A stretch of DNA of 52,791 nt from a virus. This document shows, in pieces, positions 6,702 to 14,684 of the stretch. The stretch spans positions 1-52,791 of the IMG/VR virus record IMGVR_UViG_3300043499_000086, one strand, 5' to 3'. The position numbers and the translations under genes are program-made. How positions within the stretch are numbered: the first letter of the stretch is position 1; each line of letters begins with the position of its first letter. The notes under the pieces are model-generated. The model searched no databases. It worked only from the letters and a program-made list of their open reading frames with translations, and was not told the DNA's origin.

Positions 6702-7000
6702 CTGAGATGTGCGGTGCGATCTACCGGCGAGACCAGGCGCACGTTATCCAATGCACCTTCATCAAGGGGCACGAGTCCAAGTCCAACCACTCGTGGTTCG
6801 CACTACAGATTCAGGACCAGGTAGACGCAGAGGCACGAACGGTCGAGGTGAACCTGCCGATGCAGGTCCCCAAGAGCGTCGTGCCTCTGGTCGAGATCAT
6901 CACCTCAGGTGGGTTGGACGCCCACCTGGAGGTGATTCTGGCGGCGTGCCACGGACGAAAGCGAGCACGGCACGCCACCAGGAGAGGAGAAGGGCGATGA
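6698..7000 (+). CDS. Unknown protein, last gene of the P2 unit
   Basis: A 100-residue protein in an ATGA overlap. C at residue 5, C19 and H25 could bind metal. The C-terminus is basic (GRKRARHATRR). Two bases after its stop begins the stop codon of the opposite-strand gene at 7,003, so the two converge. Function unknown. Confidence 0.65.
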   Translation: MTEMCGAIYRRDQAHVIQCTFIKGHESKSNHSWFALQIQDQVDAEARTVEVNLPMQVPKSVVPLVEIITSGGLDAHLEVILAACHGRKRARHATRRGEGR

Positions 7001-7002
7001 AC

Positions 7003-7692
7003 CTAGACGACGGGGGCGGGCTCGGGATTGCCTCCGGTGTTGGGGTCCTCCGGCTTGCCGAGTCCGGCGTCGGAGGGGAGCCAGGTCCAGGTGGCCTGGT
7101 CGTTGTAGATGACGGCGACCCATTCTCCGTCACCAGTCGGAGCGCCCTCGGGCTCGTCGGGGAGGTTGTACGCCTTGGGGGCAGCGAACTCCGGGAGTCC
7201 CTGTCCGGGGCGGACCGGAGCCCAGGGGAGGTCGTTGTCCGGTCGGTCACCGACGCCGGGGAGACCCTGGTCGGGACGATTGGGACCCCAGGGGAGGTCC
7301 TGGTCGGGGCGTCCATAACCGGGGAGACCCTGGTCCGGGTGCCCGTAGCCGGGGAGACCCTGATCGGGACGACCGCCGCTGCCGGGAAGTCCCTGGTCGG
7401 GGCGTCCACCCCAGCCACCACCGGGGAGGCCCTGGTCCGGGCGTCCACCCGAACCCGGAAGGCCCTGGTCCGGACGGCCATAGCCGGGCAGGCCCTGGTC
7501 CGGTCGGTTCGGGCGACCCGGAAGTCCCTGGTCCGGGTGACCGTAGCCGGGAAGTCCCTGGTCCGGTCGTCCGTAGCCGGGGAGGCCCTGGTCAGGTCGG
7601 CCGCCGATGGGGCGACCGTAGCCGGGGTCAACCGGACCCTGGTCCTCGCCCTCGTCTACCCAGGCGCGGACCGTGACGTAACGAAAACCCAT
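7003..7692 (-). CDS. PDQGLPG-repeat protein, isolated reverse gene
   Basis: A 229-residue protein on the strand opposite to all neighbours. The start is set by GAGAGGAACGCTC before ATG. Residues 1-20 form a lead (GFRYVTVRAWVDEGEDQ). Residues about 25-165 contain roughly twelve units of RPDQGLPG with short Gly/Tyr/Ser spacers, and the C-terminus has a Trp-rich segment (WVAVIYNDQATWTW). Low-complexity PDQGLPG/PDNxLP proteins occur in several phages to my knowledge, with no function I can name. Proline-rich repeats of this type are usually extended and surface-exposed. Confidence 0.75.
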   Translation of the reverse strand: MGFRYVTVRAWVDEGEDQGPVDPGYGRPIGGRPDQGLPGYGRPDQGLPGYGHPDQGLPGRPNRPDQGLPGYGRPDQGLPGSGGRPDQGLPGGGWGGRPDQGLPGSGGRPDQGLPGYGHPDQGLPGYGRPDQDLPWGPNRPDQGLPGVGDRPDNDLPWAPVRPGQGLPEFAAPKAYNLPDEPEGAPTGDGEWVAVIYNDQATWTWLPSDAGLGKPEDPNTGGNPEPAPVV

Positions 7693-7767
7693 GAGCGTTC
7701 CTCTCAATCAGCATGGTTGGTGCAGCCCAGAGTAGCGGCCCGGCCATGCTTGGGGCGGTGACCATAG

Positions 7768-8145
7768 ATGACGGAGAAACCATCCAATGGCTCGTCGTCA
7801 TCCTCGTCGTCGCCGCCCTCGGGTGGCAGACCGGACGACTCCTCATTGAAGCCACCGTCCGATTCTTCTGGCGGTTCGGGTACCGGGGTCGTCATCGCCA
7901 TCCGCAGGTGGCCCTTCCTCCTGGCTTGGGCAGCGACGGGCGGCCTTGGCTTCGCGGTTGGCGCATGGGTCAGTTCACTCGACCGCCCTGGCTGGGTGAA
8001 GGTGGTCGCCATCGGCTTCGCAGCGGTCAGCATCGGCACGGCCAGCGCCCGCTTCCGGGCCTGGCTGTTCCGCCGAGAGGTGCGCCGGGTGGTTCGACGG
8101 GCGGCGCGAAAGGCCCGCGAGATGGGTGACAAGGATGTCACCTAG
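7768..8145 (+). CDS. Small membrane protein with Ser-rich N-terminus
   Basis: A 125-residue protein. Residues 1-40 are Ser/Pro/Gly-rich. Two hydrophobic segments follow (about 48-68 and 76-94), then an Arg-rich C-terminus ending MGDKDVT, encoded by the palindrome at 8124-8143. The 3' half has clear high-GC third positions; the 5' third does not, and the start is weakly supported. An acidic reverse frame overlaps the 5' end and might be the real gene there. Confidence 0.55.
   Translation: MTEKPSNGSSSSSSSPPSGGRPDDSSLKPPSDSSGGSGTGVVIAIRRWPFLLAWAATGGLGFAVGAWVSSLDRPGWVKVVAIGFAAVSIGTASARFRAWLFRREVRRVVRRAARKAREMGDKDVT
8124..8143 (+). repeat. Dispersed palindrome copy 15
   Basis: 7-bp paired arms, loop AGGA. 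Encodes the C-terminal GDKDVT of the gene at 7,768. Confidence 0.85.
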
Positions 8146-8167
8146 CCGTAGCGCAGGGTGTGCCCTC

Positions 8168-8196
8168 TTGTGCACACGGTGTGCCTATGGTAAGAT
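8168..8196 (+). promoter_or_regulatory. Early promoter P3 (shared family)
   Basis: TTGTGC (8168-8173), 17 bases, TAAGAT (8191-8196). It shares TTGTGCACACGGTGTG with P1 and P2. A palindrome with 10-bp arms (8239-8262) and CCCACCACAGAGAGGAA follow before the gene at 8,288. Confidence 0.75.
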
Positions 8197-8238
8197 GTAG
8201 TTATTGGGTTGAGGACTGCCCAGATTCAGCCCACATTC

Positions 8239-8262
8239 CGGGGTGACAAACGTGTCACCCCG
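8239..8262 (+). repeat. Dispersed palindrome copy 16
   Basis: 10-bp arms with CG/CG extension, loop AACG. Follows promoter P3. Confidence 0.9.
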
Positions 8263-8287
8263 TCCCACCACAGAGAGGAAGATCGGC

Positions 8288-8920
8288 ATGAGCATTGCCG
8301 AGCAGGAAGTAGCGGAGGTCGAGACCGTCCCGGACACCCCGGAGGTCGAGACCGTGGACCTGCATGTACTGGTGGCGGAGATCATCGCCACCAACGAGCG
8401 GGCCGCGGAGGCGGAGGCCGTGCTGGAGGCGGAGAGGACCACCGTCCGGGCCTGGTATCACACGTTCGTCAAGGACTCGTGGGAGTACGCGGACCAGGCG
8501 CAGCACTGTCCCACCTGGGAGACGTGCGCCCGTGAGGCGGGCATCCCCGGACGCCCCGCCAACCGGGAGGTGCAGGTGCGGGGCAGCGTCATCACCCCGT
8601 TCACGGTCAGCAACATCATCCGCAAGATGGGGGTGAGCGAGGCGATGGCCGAGGCCATGTACGCCGGGCTGTCCGAGGACCAGCGGGTCACCACCGCCAA
8701 CCACACCTGGAACCTGACGGTCACCCGGAAGGACATCGTCCCCCCGGACTGGGACCCGCTGGACAAAAAGTCCTTCAAGGCCGGGTGCATCTGCCCGGCC
8801 GGACGCGAGGCGTTCATCGCCTACGCGAAGCGCAACTACGGCCAGGACGTGCAACTGGCTGACATCAGTGTCGTGAACGGCTGCTCGGCCACGACCCATA
8901 TCCCGCAGGAGGAGAAGTGA
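8288..8920 (+). CDS. Unknown acidic protein, first gene of the P3 unit
   Basis: A 210-residue protein. It has an acidic Glu/Val-rich N-terminus (1-60), then Trp/Cys-containing segments (CPTWETC near 78; CICP near 176). It has no recognised domain. Its position first in the unit, after promoter P3, the palindrome and a strong ribosome site, suggests high early expression. GTGA overlap with the next gene. Confidence 0.7.
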   Translation: MSIAEQEVAEVETVPDTPEVETVDLHVLVAEIIATNERAAEAEAVLEAERTTVRAWYHTFVKDSWEYADQAQHCPTWETCAREAGIPGRPANREVQVRGSVITPFTVSNIIRKMGVSEAMAEAMYAGLSEDQRVTTANHTWNLTVTRKDIVPPDWDPLDKKSFKAGCICPAGREAFIAYAKRNYGQDVQLADISVVNGCSATTHIPQEEK

Positions 8921-10128
8921 GTAGGACAGCAACGGTGGGTGACAGGCTTGTCACCCCCGGTGACCTCGTCACCAGGAGCCGTCGAGTCGGAGTGATCCTG
9001 GAGGTCAGCGACGGCAAGTACACCGTCCTCTCGGCCAAGGGCACCGAGGTCTGGAAGCCCGAGGACTGCCGCAGGGGCGGCAACCCGGCGACCGGCGTGA
9101 CCTACGCGGTGCGGGCGCTGGAGGTGGTCAAGGATCGGGAGTCCAAGGCGGTCACCGACCTGGAGGTCCTGCGCCGCATGGACTCCCAGCAGCGGGCGCT
9201 CATCACCCGAGTCGCCCACAGCCAGGGCACCGCCCACGGGCTCGACTCCCGACTGGACGACATGCTCGCCCGGAACGGACTGGAGCGCAGGCCGGTGCCG
9301 ATGCACCGCTGGGTGGCGATACACGCCCGGCACATCTACGACGGCACCACCCCAGCAACCTCGGTGGGTGCGGTCATGGGTACCGACGTGTACCAGACGT
9401 TCGGCCGGGTGCCGCAGCGGATCGTGGCGGACCGGATCAGGATGATCCAGATGCCAACCGAGACGCTGCCCTTCCGCAGCGTGGACGAGTGCACCTGTGA
9501 GTCGGAGTGCCCGCCCATCGAGGCGGTGCAGGCTCAGTGGGAGAACACGGCTCGCCTCGGTGCGGGGTGGCGGACCGAGATTCTCGGTCTCCGCATGGCG
9601 TTCACCACGGAGTCCCGGTCTGGTAACGGCTGCCGTCACCAGACCGCGCTCAGCGCCGTCGCCACCTGGGAGGAGGCGTTCCCGGACGCGACCCCGTTCC
9701 CGGTCCCGCTGACCGACCACTCCCTGGAGGCGTTCCTGCCGGGGGACACGGTGCGGATCACCCGCTCCGGCCACGAGATGCAGGTGGGCTGGGAGTTCAC
9801 GGTGGAGAGCGTCCGTACTGACGGTCGCCTGGTCGGCCGCTCGGACGAACACACCCGGTTCGCCCACTACGTCATCCGTCAAGCGAACTGCGTGCGGGTC
9901 AACATCCGGGTCGGGGACCGAGTGCAGGTGGTCCACAGTCACAGCGGGCTAGCGGTGGGTGAGACCTTCACCGTCACCGCCGAGACCCAGAGCGGGCGCA
10001 CGCTGATGTACGAGTGCACCAACGTCACCGGTATGCCCGGCTGGCTCGTCCAGCGGCAGTACGTCGAGAGGGTGACAAACCTGTCACCCACACCACCGGC
10101 TCCCGTCGCGGACGACGAGCCCTTCTAG
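8917..10128 (+). CDS. 403-residue unknown protein framed by palindromes
   Basis: Starts at GTG in a GTGA overlap. A palindrome encodes TVGDRLVTP at residues 6-14, and a second copy near the end encodes ERVTNLSP. Short beta-rich segments near both ends (VGDRLVTPGDLV..., PGDTVRITRSG, VGDRVQVVHSHSG) look like KOW/SH3-type modules. The middle contains CTCESEC near residue 192. It may be a nucleic-acid or complex-assembly scaffold, but no function can be assigned. Confidence 0.7.
   Translation: MSRTATVGDRLVTPGDLVTRSRRVGVILEVSDGKYTVLSAKGTEVWKPEDCRRGGNPATGVTYAVRALEVVKDRESKAVTDLEVLRRMDSQQRALITRVAHSQGTAHGLDSRLDDMLARNGLERRPVPMHRWVAIHARHIYDGTTPATSVGAVMGTDVYQTFGRVPQRIVADRIRMIQMPTETLPFRSVDECTCESECPPIEAVQAQWENTARLGAGWRTEILGLRMAFTTESRSGNGCRHQTALSAVATWEEAFPDATPFPVPLTDHSLEAFLPGDTVRITRSGHEMQVGWEFTVESVRTDGRLVGRSDEHTRFAHYVIRQANCVRVNIRVGDRVQVVHSHSGLAVGETFTVTAETQSGRTLMYECTNVTGMPGWLVQRQYVERVTNLSPTPPAPVADDEPF
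8937..8956 (+). repeat. Dispersed palindrome copy 17
   Basis: 8-bp arms, loop GGCT. Encodes GDRLVT in the gene at 8,917. Confidence 0.9.
10070..10089 (+). repeat. Dispersed palindrome copy 18
   Basis: 8-bp arms, loop AACC. Near the 3' end of the gene at 8,917, encoding RVTNLSP. Confidence 0.9.
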
Positions 10129-10151
10129 ACCTCTCCTGGTGGGAGAGAAGG

Positions 10152-10189
10152 CACCCGCCCCCCAAGCCCCTGCAACCGGGGGGCGGGTG
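10152..10189 (+). terminator. 12-bp GC hairpin, probable terminator
   Basis: CACCCGCCCCCC / GGGGGGCGGGTG with a 14-base loop, 24 bases after the stop at 10128. There is no T tract. Confidence 0.55.
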
Positions 10190-10217
10190 TCCCCCACCGA
10201 GAGCGGTGCGAGCCGGT

Positions 10218-10266
10218 GACTGCTCGGCTACCCCGAGCCAGGAATCCCCCTGGTTGCCGAGCAGTC
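10218..10266 (+). ncRNA. Long imperfect hairpin in a 192-base intergenic region
   Basis: GACTGCTCGGC-T-ACC pairs with GGT-T-GCCGAGCAGTC (15-base arms, one mismatch), with an alternative inner CCAGG/CCTGG hairpin. It lies between a terminator-like hairpin and the gene at 10,321. It could be a second terminator, a leader structure or a small RNA; the sequence shows only the fold. Confidence 0.4.
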
Positions 10267-10320
10267 TCCGCTTCGCATCACCACGACGCGAAGTTCCCAT
10301 CAATGAGAGGACCGCTCACT

Positions 10321-10812
10321 ATGAGCAGCAACACCAGCAGCACCAGCACCGCCGTCCTGCGCGACATCATCGCGTCGTCCGGGTACTCGTACCGGGTCAG
10401 CGACGACGACCTGCGCTCCATCGCGCAGAGCCCGAACCCGCGGGAGACCTGCGAGCGGATCGTCCGCAACCTGGGCGGTAGCCCCCGCGACTTCTCGAAC
10501 CTCATCGACCGGGTCGTCGCGGCTGCTCAGGCCCCGACGCAGGGCACCCCGCAGGACTCGGCCCCGGACACCGCCGAGGTCGAGGAGGGCACCCTGACCG
10601 AGATCGCGGACCGCCTGCGGACGTTCGCCGCGGGCCAGGGCCTCCCCTCCGCGATGGTCGAGGAAGCCCTGGTCTACGCCGGGCTCGTCCAGCCGGAGCC
10701 GGAGGACGAGGAGGACGTGCCCGAGGGCGACCAGAACGCCATCAACGCGGCGATCCTGGCGACCCTCAAGAAGATGAACAAGCGCCTCAAGCGGGTCGAG
10801 AAGGCCCTCTGA
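10321..10812 (+). CDS. Acidic helical unknown protein
   Basis: A 163-residue protein. ATGAGAGG lies ten bases before ATG. Ser/Thr-rich start, then helical segments and an acidic stretch (EPEDEEDVPEGD, about 128-140), then a basic helical tail with KKMNKRLKRVEKAL that may form a coiled coil. It is flanked by hairpins on both sides, so it may be a single-gene unit. Unknown function. Confidence 0.7.
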   Translation: MSSNTSSTSTAVLRDIIASSGYSYRVSDDDLRSIAQSPNPRETCERIVRNLGGSPRDFSNLIDRVVAAAQAPTQGTPQDSAPDTAEVEEGTLTEIADRLRTFAAGQGLPSAMVEEALVYAGLVQPEPEDEEDVPEGDQNAINAAILATLKKMNKRLKRVEKAL

Positions 10813-10817
10813 GGTAC

Positions 10818-10859
10818 CACCAGTAGCCCGGCCCCGTCAGGGGGGTCGGGCTACTGGTG
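10818..10859 (+). terminator. 18-bp stem terminator
   Basis: CACCAGTAGCCCG pairs with CGGGCTACTGGTG, extended by a G-T pair and CCCC/GGGG around a 6-base loop, then GTTTC. It stands directly after the stop at 10812. It is strong by stem length, with a short T run. Confidence 0.7.
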
Positions 10860-10872
10860 TTTCACCCCTCAG

Positions 10873-10906
10873 CCGGTGTGGGTGACAAACCTGTCACCCA
10901 CACCGG
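10873..10906 (+). repeat. Dispersed palindrome copy 19
   Basis: 15-bp arms, extension CCGGTGT/ACACCGG, loop AACC. Between a terminator and the TACAAT box. Confidence 0.95.
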
Positions 10907-10909
10907 TAG

Positions 10910-10915
10910 TACAAT
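10910..10915 (+). promoter_or_regulatory. Candidate -10 box overlapped upstream by a palindrome
   Basis: TACAAT, an excellent -10 match, lies between a terminator and the gene at 10,953. The 15-bp-arm palindrome at 10873-10906 occupies the place of the -35 region. No good -35 hexamer is present at 16-18 bases, so activity is uncertain. Confidence 0.35.
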
Positions 10916-10952
10916 GGAACACACCAAACCCACCACGAGAGGACCCGCCATC

Positions 10953-12272
10953 ATGGCACCCCGCGTAACTCAGCAAGAGGTTCGCTTCCGCTCCCCGTCC
11001 GCCTCACGCACCGCGAAGATAGCCGAGATGCTCGGCTGGTCCCTGACCTGGGCGAGCCACCAGCATCGGGCGATCAAGGCGCGAGGACCCATAGACGACA
11101 AGGAAATCCTGATCCCGGTCACCACCTCGGTCAACGCCAACCGGGCACGGGCGATGCTGACGCAGGTGCTCCGGCACAGCGGGCAGGAACGAACGGACGC
11201 CCTATTCATGGGCATTGAGGGCGACCTGTCGAAGGACGATGAACTCGCAGAACTCGCACTCGAACTCGGCATGGTCGGGCGAAGGGTCGATGAGCGCATC
11301 GAGCAGCGGCGCGAGGAGGAAGCCGAGGACCTGGTTGCGTCGATCATCCAGGCCGCGGTCAACAACCTCGTCTCTGAGGTTCGTGTCGAGCACGGCGCGA
11401 AGGGCGAGAAACTCAAGGGTGAGTGGTGGGCCATCGCCACCTCCGATGGCACCTACTTCGAGTGCCGTGACCACGAGCCGCCCTACCCTCGCGTCGAGAC
11501 CAGGGCGGGGGTCGGCGGTCACAACCGGATGATGCACGGTGACCCGGAGGAGGTCGCTGCCACCCAGGCCAAGGCGCACGCCGCCACCGCGAAGCAGGCG
11601 GCGGACCGCAAGGCGCGGGTGACCGAGGTGACGCGCGTCCCCTGGCTCGCCAAGAAAGGGGCTGGGCAGGGCGAGGGTGTCGGCCGGGTCTACTCGCACG
11701 AGTTCGTGGATGAGGTCACCTACGCGGACGGCACCGTCGAGTACGAGTGCAACATCTGCCACGAGTTCACCCGCGAGAAGGGTCGGCCGGTCGCGCAGCA
11801 CATCGGCGCGGCGCACAAGGACCGCGAGCGCACGCAGACCGTCGAGACCCACATCACCACCGAGTACCCGGCCCCGGAGTACCACTACCCCAGTGGGCAC
11901 CCGCACCGCCGCAGCCGGAAGTTGCGGACCGAGGTGCTGTCCGCGCTGGACACCATCGAGAACTGGCACCTGCTCTCGCGTGAGGAACTGGCGACCCAGA
12001 TCGAGGAGCGGATCATGGAGGCCCGGCCGGAGCGCCAGCCTGCGGAACCGCTGACCGACACCGAGATTCTGGCGCGCATCGCCATGCTGCTGGACCGTGG
12101 GCAGTTCGACCAGATGCGCCAGGAGGTGAACGCCCTGACGCAGCAGGTGGTTTCGCTGACCAGCGAGCGGGACGAGGCGCTCGTGAGCGCGGAGGTTGCG
12201 ACTGCCGACGCGGCCAGGGCGCGCAGTAACCTGCGCACCTTCAAGGAACTCGTCAGCGAAGTCGAGGAGTGA
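10953..12272 (+). CDS. Large unknown protein with C2H2-like finger and coiled coil
   Basis: A 439-residue protein. Start chosen at 10953 because CCACGAGAGGA precedes it; ATG 10914 is in frame but lacks a site. Region 1-75 is a small basic domain (ending near IPVTTSVNANRARAMLTQV). Region 85-150 is helical and acidic. C-N-I-C (about 268-271) with H at about 287 and 292 makes a C2H2-type finger. The C-terminal 390-439 is a predicted coiled coil (QQVVSLTSERDEAL). The TGA lies in the next palindrome. Probably nucleic-acid binding; role unknown. Confidence 0.7.
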   Translation: MAPRVTQQEVRFRSPSASRTAKIAEMLGWSLTWASHQHRAIKARGPIDDKEILIPVTTSVNANRARAMLTQVLRHSGQERTDALFMGIEGDLSKDDELAELALELGMVGRRVDERIEQRREEEAEDLVASIIQAAVNNLVSEVRVEHGAKGEKLKGEWWAIATSDGTYFECRDHEPPYPRVETRAGVGGHNRMMHGDPEEVAATQAKAHAATAKQAADRKARVTEVTRVPWLAKKGAGQGEGVGRVYSHEFVDEVTYADGTVEYECNICHEFTREKGRPVAQHIGAAHKDRERTQTVETHITTEYPAPEYHYPSGHPHRRSRKLRTEVLSALDTIENWHLLSREELATQIEERIMEARPERQPAEPLTDTEILARIAMLLDRGQFDQMRQEVNALTQQVVSLTSERDEALVSAEVATADAARARSNLRTFKELVSEVEE

Positions 12273-12284
12273 CAAACATGTCAC
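12269..12284 (+). repeat. Dispersed palindrome copy 20 (degenerate)
   Basis: 6-bp arms, loop AACA. Holds the stop of the gene at 10,953 and the ATG of the gene at 12,278. Confidence 0.7.
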
Positions 12285-12631
12285 CCTCGCTGTTCTTCGA
12301 CAAGCAGGGCCAGCCCCTGCCCGACGTACTGACATGGGCCAAGTTGCTGGAGGACCCCGAGTACCAGGTGGTCGCGCAGGACGAGGTGCCCGGCCCGACC
12401 GGGCAGATGTGGGTCAGCACAATCTGGCTTGGCCTCCCGCAGAACCTCTCCGGCCTACCGGGGTACGGCCCACCGATCATCTTCGAGACGGCGATCTTCG
12501 AGTCGCCTCGCAGACTCATCTCCATCTGGGCTCGGTACGCCACCGAGCAGGCCGCGCAGGACGGCCACAAGTTGGCGGTCCAGGCGATAGCAGACGGAAT
12601 CTTCATACCACCAGGAGAGGAAGCACCATGA
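12278..12631 (+). CDS. Unknown protein starting inside a palindrome
   Basis: A 117-residue protein. The ATG (12278-12280) is the centre of the degenerate palindrome at 12269-12284, with GAGGAG ten bases upstream; GTG at 12269 is the alternative. The sequence contains several Trp and a Gly/Pro-rich centre. No domain known. It overlaps the next gene by four bases. Confidence 0.65.
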   Translation: MSPSLFFDKQGQPLPDVLTWAKLLEDPEYQVVAQDEVPGPTGQMWVSTIWLGLPQNLSGLPGYGPPIIFETAIFESPRRLISIWARYATEQAAQDGHKLAVQAIADGIFIPPGEEAP

Positions 12632-13035
12632 AGGCAGTTCTGATGCCAGTGATCGGTGAGGCGACGGAGGTTGAGGTCGAGGAGGACTGGCGCTCTCTTG
12701 CCAATGCCATCGAGTCGCAGTACATCGAGGTGGTCCGCCCTCACGGGTTCGGCCCTCGTGACATTCGGGCGGGCTCGCCGGTCCTGATCGTGGACGAGGA
12801 GGGCGCGGTCCGCGGGGTCAAGTCGATCAACGTCGGGGCCAGCCTCCTGTATGGCGGACCCATCTACGGAGCGGTGCTGGTTCTAGGAGAGGGGATGGTC
12901 GATAGCGGAGAAGGTTTCGATGAGCCCGATCTGATCGGGCTGGAGAAGGTCCCGCCGCGGAGTGCGGACGGGTGGGTTGGCTACGTCAACGGGCTTGTGC
13001 AGGTCCTGGCACGGGCTCACGGAAGGGATATCTGA
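12628..13035 (+). CDS. DUF3846-like protein
   Basis: A 135-residue protein with GGAGAGGAAGCACC before ATG. The layout is that of DUF3846 proteins: a short strand (AVLMPV), an EDW..LANAIES helix, a strand plus VDEEGAVRGVKSIN, then a YGGPIYGAVLVLGEG segment. This matches a domain frequent in phages and plasmids whose biochemical role is unknown to me. The assignment rests on pattern only. Confidence 0.55.
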   Translation: MKAVLMPVIGEATEVEVEEDWRSLANAIESQYIEVVRPHGFGPRDIRAGSPVLIVDEEGAVRGVKSINVGASLLYGGPIYGAVLVLGEGMVDSGEGFDEPDLIGLEKVPPRSADGWVGYVNGLVQVLARAHGRDI

Positions 13036-13368
13036 ATGGTGCAGGCAGTCGAATACATGGACCGCGTTGCCAAGGGAGCCTCGGTCCTCACGGAGTTCGA
13101 CAAGCATTGGCCGAAGCGGGTGCATCTCAAGCGTCTGGACATCGACAACATCGACGCCTGTGTCGTGGTGCAGGTGGTCACGGACTGCGACGGGTTCAAC
13201 GAGGCCATCGAGTGGCTCGCGTTCCAGGAGCACGGGTGGGCCACGACCAGCGAGGGCGAGGAGTGGATCGAGGCTCACGGCTTCGACGCTGCCCACCCTG
13301 GCGACATGCCTCTGCTGAACCAGTTGTGGCGCAGCCGCATCCGTACACTCAGGGCGCACTTCCTGTAG
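13036..13368 (+). CDS. Small unknown protein
   Basis: A 110-residue protein starting at the base after the previous stop. Mixed charged and aromatic composition with no motif recognised. A TAGTATAAAT stretch overlaps its stop codon and could be a -10 element for the genes that follow, although no good -35 is visible. Confidence 0.65.
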   Translation: MVQAVEYMDRVAKGASVLTEFDKHWPKRVHLKRLDIDNIDACVVVQVVTDCDGFNEAIEWLAFQEHGWATTSEGEEWIEAHGFDAAHPGDMPLLNQLWRSRIRTLRAHFL

Positions 13369-13406
13369 TATAAATGAACACCATGAGCACAACCGAGAGG
13401 AGAGCC

Positions 13407-13718
13407 GTGCCGACACGTCGGCGCGAGATTCCGCCACGCCAGAACGCCCGAGACTGGGGTCCTGGCATCACGGAAGCCAAGCGCCATCCAGGGGAGTGGG
13501 TGCTTGTGTTCGAGCAAGCCCCACGGTCCCTTCCCAACGCGCACGTCCGGGGCAAGATCACCGCGTTGATATCAGACAAGTGGTGTTTTGACCTCATCAC
13601 CCGCAACACCACGGGGATCAAGGCTGACATCTGGATCAGGGCTCGCACCTGGGAGGAAGTCGAAGCCGAGGAGGCAGCCGCCGCAGAGGCGGCCGAGGCA
13701 GTAGGAGAGGAAACGTAG
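13407..13718 (+). CDS. Small unknown protein before ssb
   Basis: A 103-residue protein. GTG at 13407 is chosen because CCGAGAGGAGAGCC precedes it; in-frame ATGs at 13374 and 13383 lack a ribosome site. Basic N-terminus, acidic Ala/Glu-rich C-terminus (residues 85-103). It overlaps the ssb start by one base, implying coupled expression with the DNA-binding protein. Confidence 0.65.
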   Translation: MPTRRREIPPRQNARDWGPGITEAKRHPGEWVLVFEQAPRSLPNAHVRGKITALISDKWCFDLITRNTTGIKADIWIRARTWEEVEAEEAAAAEAAEAVGEET

Positions 13719-14299
13719 TGCTACCGAAGATTCAGGTAGAGGGACGGCTCACTCGCAACCCGGAGTTGAAGTTCCTTCCCAGCGGTGTGGCGGTCGCGTC
13801 GTTCGGCGTGGCCTGCAATGACCGCAGGAAGAACCAGACCACGGGTGAGTGGGAGGACGGGGAGACCACCTTCCTGGACTGCTCTGCTTGGCGGGAGACC
13901 GCGGAGCATGTGGCCGATTCCCTCCACAAGGGAGACCTGGTGCTCATCAACGGCAAGTTGGCGATGCGGAAGTACACCAACAAGGACAACGCCGAGGTGA
14001 CCACCTACGGGGTGACGGTCGAGACCATCGGACCGTCGCTGCAATGGAACGCCGTGAGTGTCGCGGCGCGGGCGTCCCGGACCCAGACGCCTCCCGCTGC
14101 GAGCGAGGACCCGTGGGCGACCATGCCTCAGCCTCCTCCGCAGCAGCCTGTCGCCCCCGCTCAACAGCCCGCTGCCGGGCCGGGACCGGCCTACGGTCCT
14201 CCGGCTCAGGCCCCGCCCGCTGCGCCCCCACAGGGCCAGCAGGCGCAGCCACAGTGGGCCGGTCAGGCGATGCCCTCGTATGACGAACCGCCGTTTTGA
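13718..14299 (+). CDS. ssb: Single-stranded DNA-binding protein
   Basis: A 193-residue SSB. The N-terminal OB fold (1-115) shows the family pattern: GRLTRNPELKF, VASFGVA, FLDCSAWRETAE, KGDLVLINGKL. A long Pro/Gln/Ala-rich linker (125-185) follows, ending with the acidic tip YDEPPF typical of bacterial SSBs, which recruits partner enzymes. It coats single-stranded DNA in replication and recombination and would serve the Rad52-like protein and exonuclease encoded at 20.7-22.5 kb. GTG start; a palindrome follows directly after the stop. Confidence 0.95.
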   Translation: MLPKIQVEGRLTRNPELKFLPSGVAVASFGVACNDRRKNQTTGEWEDGETTFLDCSAWRETAEHVADSLHKGDLVLINGKLAMRKYTNKDNAEVTTYGVTVETIGPSLQWNAVSVAARASRTQTPPAASEDPWATMPQPPPQQPVAPAQQPAAGPGPAYGPPAQAPPAAPPQGQQAQPQWAGQAMPSYDEPPF

Positions 14300-14319
14300 G
14301 GGTGACAAGGTTGTCACCC
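14300..14319 (+). repeat. Dispersed palindrome copy 21
   Basis: 8-bp arms, loop AGGT. Directly after ssb, before the GTG at 14354. Confidence 0.9.
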
Positions 14320-14353
14320 ACACCCCATCCACAACCACAGAGAGGATGACAGC

Positions 14354-14680
14354 GTGACCACCGAGGCCGCAACGCAGGACGCCCCATCGCCCCAGGACGA
14401 GACGCCCCCGGACGAGGGCACGACGACGCAGCAGGTGTCGAGCAAGGAACGGAGTGCCGTCTACACGCAGGCCGTGGCCCGGCTCCGTGACAAGTACCGG
14501 GAGGAGTTCGACGGCTACCTCGTGGACGGCTACGCCGCCATCGGTATCGAGTGGACGCCGAAGCCGAACGAGACGCAGAAGGCGAAGGCGGAGATCGAGC
14601 GCCTGCTCGCCGCTCACCCGGAACTGCGCCAGTTGTTCGCCATCGGAGCGGACCCGGCGCTCGACTCCGCCAACCCGTAA
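14354..14680 (+). CDS. Unknown protein
   Basis: A 108-residue protein starting at GTG after CCACAGAGAGGATGACAGC. Disordered acidic N-terminus (1-35), then a helical segment with Tyr and Lys residues. A 16-bp-stem palindrome follows the stop. No family recognised. Confidence 0.65.
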   Translation: MTTEAATQDAPSPQDETPPDEGTTTQQVSSKERSAVYTQAVARLRDKYREEFDGYLVDGYAAIGIEWTPKPNETQKAKAEIERLLAAHPELRQLFAIGADPALDSANP

Positions 14681-14684
14681 GACC

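Noticed and set aside
6997-7761. Forward frame opposite the PDQGLPG repeat
   Set aside because: It has a good start signal, but the amino acid pattern is the complement of the PDQGLPG repeat, and that reverse pattern is known from other phages. Reported as a finding, not a gene.
7704-7892. Acidic reverse-strand frame ending just before the ribosome site of the PDQGLPG gene
   Set aside because: It is an open frame with plausible spacing, but its third positions are poor in GC and it overlaps the forward membrane-protein gene. Forward Val/Leu-rich and reverse Asp/Glu-rich readings are complementary, so one is a shadow. I left the choice open.
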